The notes below the pieces were generated by a model, which saw only the letters and a list, made by a program, of their open reading frames with translations, searched no databases and was not told the DNA's origin. Position numbers and translations under genes: made by a program. Shown here piece after piece: positions 23,676 through 31,284 of a DNA stretch of 34,708 bases. This stretch comes from Actinomycetota bacterium (GTDB lineage Bacteria; Bacillota; Desulfotomaculia; Desulfotomaculales; Desulfocucumaceae): positions 1 to 34,708 of the forward strand of contig JAMCVT010000097.1 of assembly GCA_023475565.1 (NCBI GenBank), in the 5' to 3' direction. How positions within the stretch are numbered: position 1 is the stretch's first letter; each line of letters begins with the position of its first letter.

Positions 23676-25128
23676 TGTTATGGAATTTGTCAGCCTGCTT
23701 AAAAAAGCGGGCATAGTGGTTTCTTACAGCGAAATTATGGATTTCATGTCCGCCCTTACCCTTGCCGGGGTTGGCCGGGATGGCTTTTTATGGGCGATGG
23801 AGGCTGCCCTGGTAAAGGATGGCAACAGGGAGGCTGCCTGTAGAATACTTGATCTGTTCCTGCAGGATGCCCAAAAAAGTACTGCTTCCCCCAAAGCTGC
23901 CGCCACGGCTAAAGATGCCCCCAGGCTGGACCGGGAGAATTTTCAGGGAAAGCTTGACCATCTCAAGAACTTTATAAGGAATGAGAAAATGCGGCTGGCC
24001 GGTGACCCTGCGGGGAGGGAGGCGGCTTCCTGCGGCAGCGGCATAAAGGGAGCCGGTCTTTATGCGGAAAACAGCGTCGTAAAAATATCATCCGGTGAAA
24101 GCTTTGTTTCCATGCTGACCGGTGGAGACAGCGAAAAGATGAGGCTTGCCGCCAGGGAGGCCGCAGACAGGCTGGTCCGGGAAGAGTTTGACCAAAAGGA
24201 TTTTATAAAAAGGCTTAAGGTAGTTTCCGGGTGGGCTGAGGGAGAAGAGATACTGGGTAGGATGGCTGAAAGGGGAGCCGGCCCTGACAGGTGGGCGCTG
24301 GAGAGCCTTCTGCAAAAATTTACGGGCATGGCGGCCGGCGAATGGGACCGGGCTTCATGGGAAAAGGACCCGGAAATAATGCTGGGCAGGTATGACACAA
24401 GCGGTGTCTCCTTTAACAGGCTTGATTACGACGAGGCCATGGATATTAAAAGAAAGCTGGTAATGCTGGGAAGGAGTCTGGCCGCCAGAAGGGGCTACCG
24501 TTACAGGGCATCCCCAAAGGGGACGGTTGACTTAAGGAGAACCGCCGCACTGGCCGGAATATACGGGGGCATCCCGGTCAAACTTTTACTGAGGAACAGA
24601 ATTCCCACCAGCCCGGAAATTGTTATACTTTGCGATCTTTCAGGGTCGGTGTCATCCTTCAGCAGATTTATGATGCTGATGGTCAGCGCCATGCATGACC
24701 GGTTCAGGTCGGTAAGGTCCTTTGCCTTCGTGGACGGCGTGGAAGAGATAACCGGAATGATCAGGGGGTGGGACGCCCAGAAAAAAATTTCCCGGATATT
24801 AAGGGAGACCCGCATCTGGCAAACCGGTTTTTCTGATTACGGGGCGGTATGGAAGCTTTTTGGCGAGAATTTTGCCCGCGTGATAAACAGAAAAACCACC
24901 CTGCTTATACTGGGCGATGCCAGGAATAACTACAGGCCCGACGGACTGGACCATTTCATCGGCTTAGCGGGAAGGGCCAGGCGTGTAATATGGCTAAATC
25001 CCGCTCCGGTACAGGAGTGGGACAGGGAAGACAGCATTATTTCCAGGTACTCCCCGCACTGCCACATGGTCATCGAGTGCCGGAACCTGAAACAGCTGGA
25101 GAAGGCCGCCAGGTATGTCTTTATTTAA
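23665..25128 (+). CDS. VWA-domain protein, CoxE-like
   Basis: 487 residues. The N-terminal 280 are a CoxE-type region (LLKKAGIVVSYSEIMDFMSAL, an Ala-rich linker near 70-90, then GRSLAARRGYRYRASPKG). Residues from about 317 form a von Willebrand A domain with the metal-ion-dependent adhesion site DLSGS (Asp324, Ser326, Ser328), a threonine at about 387 (WQTGFSDYG) and an acidic GDAR at about 418. CoxE/CoxD-like pairs help mature metal centres in CO dehydrogenase, and other MoxR/VWA pairs act on other clients. The start is TTG 23665 inside the preceding gene; ATG 23680 is an alternative. It is the last gene before tRNA-Leu. No transmembrane segment is seen. Confidence 0.85.
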   Translation: MVFNVMEFVSLLKKAGIVVSYSEIMDFMSALTLAGVGRDGFLWAMEAALVKDGNREAACRILDLFLQDAQKSTASPKAAATAKDAPRLDRENFQGKLDHLKNFIRNEKMRLAGDPAGREAASCGSGIKGAGLYAENSVVKISSGESFVSMLTGGDSEKMRLAAREAADRLVREEFDQKDFIKRLKVVSGWAEGEEILGRMAERGAGPDRWALESLLQKFTGMAAGEWDRASWEKDPEIMLGRYDTSGVSFNRLDYDEAMDIKRKLVMLGRSLAARRGYRYRASPKGTVDLRRTAALAGIYGGIPVKLLLRNRIPTSPEIVILCDLSGSVSSFSRFMMLMVSAMHDRFRSVRSFAFVDGVEEITGMIRGWDAQKKISRILRETRIWQTGFSDYGAVWKLFGENFARVINRKTTLLILGDARNNYRPDGLDHFIGLAGRARRVIWLNPAPVQEWDREDSIISRYSPHCHMVIECRNLKQLEKAARYVFI

Positions 25129-25141
25129 CCGGAAATGTCTG

Positions 25142-25170
25142 TTGACATGAATATGGCCTTGTGCTATTAT
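25142..25170 (+). promoter_or_regulatory. Promoter of tRNA-Leu
   Basis: TTGACA (25142-25147) and TATTAT (25165-25170) with a 17-bp spacer, about 39 bp before the mature tRNA 5' end. An overlapping TATAAT at 25168-25173 would need a 20-bp spacer. Confidence 0.6.
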
Positions 25171-25208
25171 AATACTTGCGCATGGGCGCGGGTGTTATAA
25201 CAGAATAG

Positions 25209-25295
25209 GCGGCAGTGGCGGAATTGGCAGACGCGTAAGATTCAGGTTCTTATGCCCGTAAGGGTGTGGGGGTTCAAGTCCCTTCTGCCGCACCA
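25209..25295 (+). tRNA. tRNA-Leu (anticodon CAG)
   Basis: An 87-nt class II tRNA with acceptor GCGGCAG pairing CTGCCGC, encoded CCA, D arm GCGGAATTGGCAGACGC, anticodon arm TAAGA-TTCAGGT-TCTTA giving CAG, a long variable arm (TGCCCGTAAGGGTGT) and T arm GGGGG-TTCAAGT-CCCTT with one G-T pair. It reads CUG leucine codons, frequent in this genome's genes. A strong terminator follows at once. Confidence 0.95.
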
Positions 25296-25328
25296 AAAAG
25301 GCTGTAGTGAAAACTACAGCCTTTTTTT
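25295..25328 (+). terminator. Rho-independent terminator after tRNA-Leu
   Basis: AAGGCTGTAG (25298-25307) pairs perfectly with CTACAGCCTT (25314-25323) around a TGAAAA loop, followed by five further T. Confidence 0.92.
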
Positions 25329-25394
25329 GATCGCCCGGCATATTGAGTATTTTTACGGCAAAGACTAAGCCAAAGACAGCTAGGGGAGATCCGG

Positions 25395-25844
25395 ATGACA
25401 TTCGTAATACTGTCTATTATGGCAGCTGCCCTTTATGTGCCGGCTGCCGGAAAGAATTTTAAACACTTTTGGAAAACAGGACTTATCGGGGTAGCCATAA
25501 TGTTGATAGCAGACTATCTGGGCGCAAGATTTAACCTCTACATATACAGGGAGGGCGTTATTTTCCTGGGGATATACCCGCTGTTTCACATAGTCCAAAT
25601 TTACTTTTTTTCACTGTTTTTTCTGAACTGGCTGCCTGAGCGGTGGACTCAGAAAATAATGTATACCGTGTGCGCCTCTGTTTTATTCCTGGCCGTGGAG
25701 TCGGCCATGAACAGCCTGGGGGCAATAGAATATATAAACTGGAAATTATGGTACAGCTTTTTTTTGGATATGGCAGGTCTACTGCTGCTGGCCTTTTTTT
25801 CGGAACTAGCCATTAAAAGCGCAGGACAGCGGCCTGTCAAATAG
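25395..25844 (+). CDS. Small multi-span membrane protein, paralogue of the 17.2-kb gene
   Basis: 149 residues with about five hydrophobic segments. The start ATG 25395 follows GGGGAG at good spacing, which also supports the length chosen for the paralogue at 17222. The aligned pattern is IADYLGARFNLYIY, a Pro-containing hydrophobic stretch (GIYPLFHIVQIYFF), LAVESAMNSLGAIEYINW and FFLDMAGLLLLAF. Several aromatic and charged residues within helices are shared between the two copies, including the Asp of the ADYLG/VDWAG motif and the Glu of AVE. Function unknown; such proteins are frequent in spore-forming clostridia. Confidence 0.8.
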   Translation: MTFVILSIMAAALYVPAAGKNFKHFWKTGLIGVAIMLIADYLGARFNLYIYREGVIFLGIYPLFHIVQIYFFSLFFLNWLPERWTQKIMYTVCASVLFLAVESAMNSLGAIEYINWKLWYSFFLDMAGLLLLAFFSELAIKSAGQRPVK

Positions 25845-25847
25845 ATA

Positions 25848-26015
25848 TCAATTATAGGCGCTGCCGGCAAAGGCCGCCACCCGGTCCCTGACGGCAGGCC
25901 CCAGGGCCCCGAAGGCGCCTGCGCAGGCGAGGGCAACAAAGGCCATTATGAGAGCATATTCGGCTATACCCTGCCCGTCTTCATTCACGATTATGCTGTA
26001 TAAAGAGGATAACAT
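25848..26015 (-). CDS. Flp/type IVb-like pilin
   Basis: 55 residues: a short charged leader (MLSSLYSIIVNEDGQG) followed by IAEYALIMAFVALACAGAF, the hallmark Flp pilin pattern with Gly just before the hydrophobic helix, Glu-Tyr at positions 5-6 of the mature form and a single helix. TadV-type prepilin peptidase would cut after the Gly of GQG. The start ATG 26015 lies behind AGGAGGTGTG. No tad/cpa assembly genes, peptidase or secretin are in the window, so this copy is an orphan locally. It ends 3 bp from the convergent membrane protein gene. Confidence 0.8.
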   Translation of the reverse strand: MLSSLYSIIVNEDGQGIAEYALIMAFVALACAGAFGALGPAVRDRVAAFAGSAYN

Positions 26016-26118
26016 TTTTTCACACCTCCTTTTTTAAATCCTATCATTAATCAAAAGAACCCAAAACGGACTGGAGTCTCATAATAGGTAAGAATAAATG
26101 GGAAAAAGGTCATAAAAA

Positions 26119-26151
26119 ATAAAGAGCGGGCTGCACAGCCCGCTCTTTATT
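26119..26151 (-). terminator. Rho-independent terminator for the DUF3243 gene
   Basis: A 15-bp near-perfect stem (AATAAAGAGCGGGCTG against CAGCCCGCTCTTTATT) with a very short loop. On the minus strand it is followed by TTTTTTAT, downstream of the gene at 26177-26440. Confidence 0.88.
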
Positions 26152-26176
26152 GCCTCTGTTTAGTATTAAAGGTGGT

Positions 26177-26440
26177 TTATATCTTCGAGCATAGTTTCGT
26201 CATAAGATTGGCGATCACTTTCTTTTCCTGCTGATCGGATACACTCCAGAGCTCCTTTAATACACGCTGCTCGGCATTTGCCGGCTGAACGCTGTCGGCC
26301 AGTATTTCTCCGGCCTGGCCGGCCAGTAAAGAGATTTTTTCCCTGGAAACCCCCAGCTCCCCGGCAAATTCCATCGCCTCGGAAAGGAACCTTTTCCAGT
26401 TGTCCCAATCCTTGTTTACACTGCTGCCTGCAAGTTCCAT
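26177..26440 (-). CDS. DUF3243 family protein (YmfJ-like)
   Basis: 87-residue soluble helical protein. The layout WDNWKRFLSEAMEFAGELGVSREKI, then LAGQAGEILADSVQPANAEQRVLKELW, then EKKVIANLMTKL matches Bacillus YmfJ and the DUF3243 family, found almost only in spore-forming Firmicutes. No biochemical role is established. The start ATG 26440 follows AGGAGGGATATAAA. It has its own terminator. The upstream region to 26713 (273 bp) is AT-rich and contains no other recognisable gene. Confidence 0.85.
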   Translation of the reverse strand: MELAGSSVNKDWDNWKRFLSEAMEFAGELGVSREKISLLAGQAGEILADSVQPANAEQRVLKELWSVSDQQEKKVIANLMTKLCSKI

Positions 26441-26573
26441 TTTATATCCCTCCTGTTATATTGCTTAACATATTGTTTTCATAAACTGTAAAAATATACA
26501 AAAATATTGTTTCCCGGCAGTGCCAAAGTCAGGTGCGGAGCCCTGCCGATAACAATGAACAGTATTTACATAC

Positions 26574-26601
26574 ACAACTGCACTGACACAGGCATATGCT
26601 A
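26574..26601 (+). promoter_or_regulatory. Possible late-sporulation (sigma-E/sigma-K-like) promoter
   Basis: CATATGCTA (26593-26601) matches the CATAnnnTA -10 pattern of mother-cell sigma factors, with ACA 16 bp upstream at 26574-26576 fitting the sparse sigma-K -35. It lies 113 bp before the YabG-like gene; yabG is sigma-K controlled in Bacillus. Short patterns like this arise by chance, so it is tentative. Confidence 0.25.
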
Positions 26602-26713
26602 AATAAGAAGATTAAACGCCCGTCAATATAGGGAGTTATTATTTTTTTGTTAAGGAGGGACCCGCAAGGGCGGATCCCCCGGACAGCAGCTTGCTAACTT
26701 GGGGGGTATTTAA

Positions 26714-26935
26714 ATGAAAATTGGTGACATAGTCACCCGGAAAGTATATGGTGAGGATATGCAGTTCTGTATTTTGGGGTTTTACACAAACCAGGAGACG
26801 GGAGAAAGGGTTGCCATACTGGCACTGTTGGACCCCAGCCTGATAATGGAGGCGGCGGTGCAGGAACTGGCGCCGGTTTCTGCGAGACACCTCTTCGCGC
26901 TGACCACCACAGTGGCAAGCGCCCAGGTACATTAG
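26714..26935 (+). CDS. Free-standing YabG N-terminal-like domain
   Basis: 73 residues beginning MKIGDIVTRKVYGEDMQFCILGF, which follows the pattern of the first 60 residues of the sporulation protease YabG (GD-(I/M)-V-x-RKSY...). It continues VAILALLDPSLIMEAAVQELAPVS, like the second strand pair of that domain. YabG proper has about 290 residues; here the frame ends after the first domain and a terminator follows, so the peptidase part is missing. The start ATG 26714 follows GGGGGG. It may be an independent small SH3-like regulator or binding domain, or a relic. The hairpin-prone bases at 26655-26680 upstream may shape the leader. Confidence 0.7.
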   Translation: MKIGDIVTRKVYGEDMQFCILGFYTNQETGERVAILALLDPSLIMEAAVQELAPVSARHLFALTTTVASAQVH

Positions 26936-26947
26936 CAAGGGTTATCT

Positions 26948-26973
26948 AAAAACTGCCTGACAGGCAGTTTTTT
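26948..26973 (+). terminator. Rho-independent terminator after the YabG-like gene
   Basis: AAACTGCCTG and CAGGCAGTTT form an almost perfect palindrome around 26960 followed by TTTCTTTT, 13 bp after the stop. Confidence 0.88.
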
Positions 26974-27093
26974 CTTTTACCCCGAAGGAATAGGTATGCA
27001 AATATGGAATAATACTTATGATAATTAAAAGGAGTGCTCAATATACTATGCGCTTATAGCACTGCGGAGGTGATTTTAATAAATAACATAGAC

Positions 27094-28425
27094 ATGACCT
27101 CGCTGGGCGGGCGGGCCATTGAGTCAGGAAAGAGTAAGGGAGCGGACATGGTTGAGGTCTATCTGAGCAGCGGCAGGGAACTTCAGATAGAAGTCCGCGA
27201 TACAAAAGTGGAAACAATGAAGCTGGCTGAGGAAAGAGGCCTGGGCCTGAGGATTATGAAGGGCGGGCGGGCAGGCTTTGCCTTTACATCGGACCTGAAG
27301 TGGGAAAGTATTGAGGAGATAGTGGACCAGGCCATGGCCAATGCCTCCAGGGTGGCCGGGGACCGCTACAGGACCATGCCGGCGCCGGCTCCCCGCTACC
27401 CGGAAGTTGATCTTTACGACCGTAAAATTATTGACACCCCGGTAACGGAAAAAATTAAGATGGCCGTAAATATGGAAGATGTCTCAAAAAAACATGATCC
27501 CAGGGTAAAAATAATAGAGGGCGCCACCTATACCGATACCGAAACAGAAATAACCCTGATGAACAGCCTGGGGGTCAATTTATGCTTTAAAGGCGCCTAT
27601 TGCGGCATTTACATAGCACTGGTGGCTGTTGAGGGAGATGACCACCAGACTGGCTTCGCCATGAAATTCGGCATCAAATATGATGACCTTGACGCTGTGG
27701 AAACAGGCAGAGAGGCCGCCACAAGGGCGGTAAGAATGCTGGGAGCCAGGAAGGCGCCCTCCCAGTCCATACCGGTGGTTTTTGAACCTTATGTGGCTAC
27801 GGGCTTTCTCGGTCTTCTCGGACCGGCGCTTACCGCTGAGGCGGTGCAAAAGGGAAGGTCACTTTTTGCCGGGAAGGTGGGACAAAAGGTAGCCTCTGAA
27901 AGTGTGACCATAGTTGATGACGGATCCAGGCCCGGTGGTATCGCTTCCAGCCCCTTTGACGGCGAGGGGGTGCCCACCTCCAGAACGGCGCTGATAAGCG
28001 GCGGTATGCTGGAAGGTTTTTTGCACAATACCTATACTGCGGCGAAGGATGGGGTAAAGTCCACCGGAAACGGAGTCCGGGGCTCCTATAAAGCCACCCC
28101 GGAGGTTGGCACAACCAACTTCTTTATTGAAAATGGCAGCCGGCAGCCGTCTGAAATAATTGCCTCCCTGAAAAAGGGTTTTTACGTCACGGAAGTTATG
28201 GGAATGCATACGGCAAACCCCATATCCGGGGACTTCTCCCTGGGGGTGTCCGGGCTTATGATAGAGGGAGGGCGCCTGACTTATCCTGTCAGGGGTGTTG
28301 CCCTGGCCGGCAACATAATAGATTTGATGAAAAAGGTTGAGAGTGTCGGCAGTGATCTGACATTTTTCGGCGGAACCGGGTCGCCTACGCTGGCAGTGGG
28401 CGAAATGACCCTCAGCGGGCATTAG
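27094..28425 (+). CDS. TldD/PmbA family protein, TldE (PmbA)-like
   Basis: About 443 residues from ATG 27094; the frame is open back to GTG 27034. It shares ADMVEVYLSSGRELQIEVRDTKVE (in pieces), ERGLGLRI, the VVFEPYVATGFLG block and FSLGVSGLMIEGG with TldE/PmbA. It lacks the HExxxH zinc motif of TldD, so alone it is unlikely to be a peptidase; TldD/TldE pairs degrade or mature peptides such as microcin precursors and modified peptides. No tldD is in the window. A near-perfect SD GGAGGTGAT (27066-27074) has no ATG, GTG or TTG at ideal spacing in this frame. ATG 27094 is 19 nt on, and GTG 27070 lies inside the SD, so the start is unsettled. Confidence 0.85.
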   Translation: MTSLGGRAIESGKSKGADMVEVYLSSGRELQIEVRDTKVETMKLAEERGLGLRIMKGGRAGFAFTSDLKWESIEEIVDQAMANASRVAGDRYRTMPAPAPRYPEVDLYDRKIIDTPVTEKIKMAVNMEDVSKKHDPRVKIIEGATYTDTETEITLMNSLGVNLCFKGAYCGIYIALVAVEGDDHQTGFAMKFGIKYDDLDAVETGREAATRAVRMLGARKAPSQSIPVVFEPYVATGFLGLLGPALTAEAVQKGRSLFAGKVGQKVASESVTIVDDGSRPGGIASSPFDGEGVPTSRTALISGGMLEGFLHNTYTAAKDGVKSTGNGVRGSYKATPEVGTTNFFIENGSRQPSEIIASLKKGFYVTEVMGMHTANPISGDFSLGVSGLMIEGGRLTYPVRGVALAGNIIDLMKKVESVGSDLTFFGGTGSPTLAVGEMTLSGH

Positions 28426-28549
28426 ATAAAAGACCAATAGCCGTATTTTAAACCAACAATTCTTTACAATGAATTCGCAACAATGGTAAAATATCCCCAG
28501 TGTGTGCCAGTGGTTAGTTATCAGGCTATCAGGCCGGGAGATGTCAAAT

Positions 28550-28999
28550 ATGAAAATTCTTGTATTAAACGGGCCCAATCTTAACCTGCTGGGCAAAAGG
28601 CAGCCGGAGCTTTACGGCAGTGTCACTCTCCAGGAAATAAATGAAAGGCTGGCGGCCCATGCGGAAGAGCTGGGGGTAGTGCTGGAGTTTTTTCAATCAA
28701 ATCACGAAGGTGAATTAATTGAAAAAATACACGGCGCCGAGGGAAAGCATGCGGCAGTGGTTTTCAACCCCGGGGCATACACCCATTACAGCCTGGCGCT
28801 CAGAGATGCGGTGGCCTCGGTAACCGTTCCCGTGGTGGAAATACATCTGTCCAATATTTATGCCCGGGAAGAATTCAGGGCAAAATCTGTTATCGCCCCG
28901 GTGGCGGCGGGGCAGATATCCGGACTTGGGGCAGACAGCTACCTGCTGGGCCTTAGTGCCGCCACTGCCATAGCTAAAAGAAAAAAGCAGGATAGGTAA
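28550..28999 (+). CDS. aroQ: 3-Dehydroquinate dehydratase, type II
   Basis: Shikimate pathway dehydratase converting 3-dehydroquinate to 3-dehydroshikimate; type II forms a dodecamer. The start is ATG 28550, 9 nt after GGGAG, giving [22 protein letters not shown] 28541 and further upstream codons are less well placed. Catalytic residues fit the family: Tyr22 in [14 protein letters not shown] (73-81) and the general acid His99 in VVEIHLSN. 149 residues, standard length. It is followed closely by the peptidase and efp genes, an arrangement common in Firmicutes (aroQ-pepP-efp). Confidence 0.97.
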   Translation: MKILVLNGPNLNLLGKRQPELYGSVTLQEINERLAAHAEELGVVLEFFQSNHEGELIEKIHGAEGKHAAVVFNPGAYTHYSLALRDAVASVTVPVVEIHLSNIYAREEFRAKSVIAPVAAGQISGLGADSYLLGLSAATAIAKRKKQDR

Positions 29000-29016
29000 A
29001 AGCAGGGGGAGTGTAT

Positions 29017-30093
29017 TTGCAGGAGCGGGTAGATAAGCTCAGGGGGTTATTCCCGGGCGAGGGTATTGACTCATTTCTGGTTACAAGTCCTGAAAACAGA
29101 TTTTATCTGACCGGTTTTACCGGTTCAAGCGGGTCTGTGCTTATTTCAGAAAAGGAAATATTTCTTGTCACCGATTTCAGGTATGCTGAACAGGCCAAAA
29201 AACAGTGCCCCCACTGCAGCATTGTTATGGCCCGGGACGGGATTCCGGAAGCGCTGCAGGATCTGGCCGGAAAGATCAATATCAGAAAGCTTGGCTGCGA
29301 GGGAGAAATAATAACCTATCATCAGTATGCCTCCCTGGAAGTAAAGCTGGCAGACTGTGAAATAAAGCCTTTGTACGGATTTATGGACAATCTGCGGGCG
29401 GTGAAGGACCCGGGAGAAATAGAATGCATTGCCCGGGCGGTGGACCTTGCCGACAGGGCCTTCAGTCACATACTTCCCCTGATAAAAGAGGGGGTAACGG
29501 AAAATTACCTGTCCCTGGAGCTGGAATTTTTCATGAGGAAGAACGGGGCTGAGGGGGTTGCCTTCCCCCTTATAGTTGCCTCCGGCCAGAGGTCTTCATT
29601 ACCCCACGGCACAGCCACAGAAAAAATTATCTCCCATGGGGATCTGGTGACCATGGATTTTGGGGCCTCACTGGCCGGTTATAACTCAGATATGACCAGA
29701 ACAGTGGTGGTGGGAAAGGCAGATGAAAAGCAGAAAGAAATATATGGTATTGTCCTGGAGGCGCAGCTGGCCGGGATCAGGGCGGTAAAGCCCGGGGTGG
29801 CGGCGTCGGATGTGGACAGGGCGGCCAGGGATGTTATTGTGGGCTATGGCTATGGGGAGTGCTTCGGGCACAGCACCGGTCACGGGCTGGGGCTGCAGAT
29901 ACATGAAAACCCCAGACTTTCGGCAAAGGACAACACCGGGCTGAGGCCCGGTATGGTGGTCACGGTTGAGCCGGGTATATACCTGCCGGGCTGGGGAGGA
30001 GTAAGGATCGAGGATTCGGTGCTGGTGGACAGCCACGGAGCCCGTGTTCTCAGCGCTTCAGAGAAGGACAGGCTTATTGTTTGCGGGAGATAA
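29017..30093 (+). CDS. pepP: Xaa-Pro aminopeptidase (PepP/PepQ, M24 family)
   Basis: Cytosolic metallopeptidase that removes N-terminal residues before proline. About 358 residues from TTG 29017, 5 nt after AGGGGGAG; GTG 29011 is an alternative. The N-terminal creatinase-like domain (RFYLTGFTGSSG, TDFRYAEQA) is followed by the pita-bread fold. Metal ligands are visible in VTMDFGASLAGYNSDMTRT (two Asp), GHSTGHGLGLQIHE (His), VTVEPGIYLPGWGGVRIED (two Glu), and PHG near residue 197. Eleven bp separate it from aroQ, and 49 bp from efp. EF-P relieves ribosome stalling at polyproline, so the pairing of a proline-specific peptidase with efp makes physiological sense. Confidence 0.95.
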   Translation: MQERVDKLRGLFPGEGIDSFLVTSPENRFYLTGFTGSSGSVLISEKEIFLVTDFRYAEQAKKQCPHCSIVMARDGIPEALQDLAGKINIRKLGCEGEIITYHQYASLEVKLADCEIKPLYGFMDNLRAVKDPGEIECIARAVDLADRAFSHILPLIKEGVTENYLSLELEFFMRKNGAEGVAFPLIVASGQRSSLPHGTATEKIISHGDLVTMDFGASLAGYNSDMTRTVVVGKADEKQKEIYGIVLEAQLAGIRAVKPGVAASDVDRAARDVIVGYGYGECFGHSTGHGLGLQIHENPRLSAKDNTGLRPGMVVTVEPGIYLPGWGGVRIEDSVLVDSHGARVLSASEKDRLIVCGR

Positions 30094-30142
30094 AATATAT
30101 TTATACATATAAAAACGCCAGCATTGGAAAGGGGAGAAAAAA

Positions 30143-30700
30143 ATGATCTCAACCAATGATTTCAGGACCGGCCTGACTATTGAGATCGACGGTGACGTAT
30201 TCCAGGTGGTTGATTTTCAGCACGTAAAACCTGGTAAGGGCGCTGCCTTCGTAAGGACTAAAATTAGAAATGTGCGCACCGGATCGGTGGTGGAAAGAAC
30301 CTTCAACGCCGGAGAGAAACTCCCCCGGGCCAGGGTGGAAAAGAAAGAGTACCAGTACCTTTATAACGACGGGACAGTATACAATTTTATGGATATGGAA
30401 ACCTACGATCAGGTCGGACTTTCAGCTGAGGAACTGGGTGATGCCGTAAAATACCTCAAAGAAAACATGACTATAAATATTCTGACCTTCCAGGGCAAGT
30501 CAATAGGTGTTGACATGCCCAACTACGTTGAGCTTGAGGTGGCGGAAACTTCTCCCGGCATTAAGGGCGACACCGCCAGCGGCGGATCCAAGCCGGCCAC
30601 CCTGGAAACCGGATACGTTGTGCAGGTGCCCTTCTTTATTAATATTGGTGACGTTTTGCAGATAGACACCAGGACCGGACAGTACATTAAAAGAGCTTAA
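30143..30700 (+). CDS. efp: Translation elongation factor P
   Basis: tRNA-mimic factor that binds between the ribosomal P and E sites and promotes peptide bond formation at consecutive prolines. 185 residues with the three expected beta-barrel domains: KOW-like N-terminus ([24 protein letters not shown]), EF-P central block ([21 protein letters not shown] in pieces) and C-terminal domain ([28 protein letters not shown] in pieces). The tip residue is Lys32 in VKPGKGAAF. Start ATG 30143 follows AAAGGGGAGAAAAAA. No EpmA/B or other modification genes are seen; Firmicute lysine-type EF-P modification differs or is absent. Confidence 0.98.
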   Translation: MISTNDFRTGLTIEIDGDVFQVVDFQHVKPGKGAAFVRTKIRNVRTGSVVERTFNAGEKLPRARVEKKEYQYLYNDGTVYNFMDMETYDQVGLSAEELGDAVKYLKENMTINILTFQGKSIGVDMPNYVELEVAETSPGIKGDTASGGSKPATLETGYVVQVPFFINIGDVLQIDTRTGQYIKRA

Positions 30701-30758
30701 GGGTAATACCTGTCTCCCGACCATTAATTCCGGCCCCCTGGGGTCCTATAGGTTTAAA

Positions 30759-30820
30759 AACCCCCTTTTAGAGAAATAATAAGCAGTGAAATAACCAAGC
30801 CTTAATTATAAAAGGGGGTT
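30759..30820 (+). promoter_or_regulatory. Inverted repeat masking the ribosome binding site of the CD1247-like gene
   Basis: AACCCCCTTTTA (30759-30770) is the exact reverse complement of TAAAAGGGGGTT (30809-30820). The 38-nt loop is AT-rich. The right arm contains the only SD-like sequence (AAAGGGGG) of the gene starting 8 nt later, so in RNA a 12-bp helix would hide it. The stem is not followed by a T-run, which argues against a terminator. No known riboswitch class is recognised. Confidence 0.6.
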
Positions 30821-30827
30821 AAAGTCG

Positions 30828-31274
30828 TTGAGGGACCTTAAGTCGAGGGTGGCATATCTCCAGGGACTGTCGGCCGGGATGAACATCGAGTCAGATTCGA
30901 AAGAGGGCCGGATATTAAATGGCATCATTGAAGTGCTGGACGAGTTTGCTCAGTCGTTAAAGGAGATGGAAGCGGCCCAGGACCAGCTGGAGGACTACCT
31001 GGAATCTATAGACGAAGACCTTTTTCACCTTGAGGAAGGAATCTATAATGAAGCTGAGGATTCCGGCGAAGATGAGGATTATCTTGAGGTTGACTGCCCG
31101 AGGTGCGGAGAGGTTGTATGCTTCGATTCAGACATACTGGAAGATGACGACACAGTGGAGGTGACCTGCCCCAATTGTGATGAAGTGGTATTTATTAACG
31201 ATGACACCTACCAGGCGGCAGATGAGCCGGAGCACATAAGGGGGAGGCTTCCGCAGGAGGAAGATGACATTTAA
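30828..31274 (+). CDS. CD1247-like zinc-ribbon protein
   Basis: 148 residues with two parts. The N-terminal 65 form an amphipathic, coiled-coil-like helix pair (DLKSRVAYLQGLSAGMNI, LDEFAQSLKEMEAAQDQLEDYLESIDEDL in pieces), the pattern of the CD1247 N-terminal domain found in clostridia. After an acidic linker comes a zinc ribbon with CPRCGEVVC and CPNCDEVVF. The tail is acidic. It is often automatically mislabelled as a regulator; the function is unknown, and the zinc ribbon suggests nucleic-acid or protein binding. The start is TTG 30828 with SD AAAGGGGG inside a 12-bp inverted repeat. A terminator follows. Confidence 0.8.
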   Translation: MRDLKSRVAYLQGLSAGMNIESDSKEGRILNGIIEVLDEFAQSLKEMEAAQDQLEDYLESIDEDLFHLEEGIYNEAEDSGEDEDYLEVDCPRCGEVVCFDSDILEDDDTVEVTCPNCDEVVFINDDTYQAADEPEHIRGRLPQEEDDI

Positions 31275-31284
31275 TCTGACCACT

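Noticed and set aside
26641-26713. Possible riboswitch before the YabG-like gene
   Set aside because: Only a short GC hairpin (GGGA-CCGC...GCGG-TCCC) is visible. It matches no riboswitch class, and the product is not a metabolic or transport gene.
27859-28596. 245-codon open frame on the minus strand
   Set aside because: Antisense to the well-supported TldE-like gene and the aroQ start; no SD and no recognisable domain.
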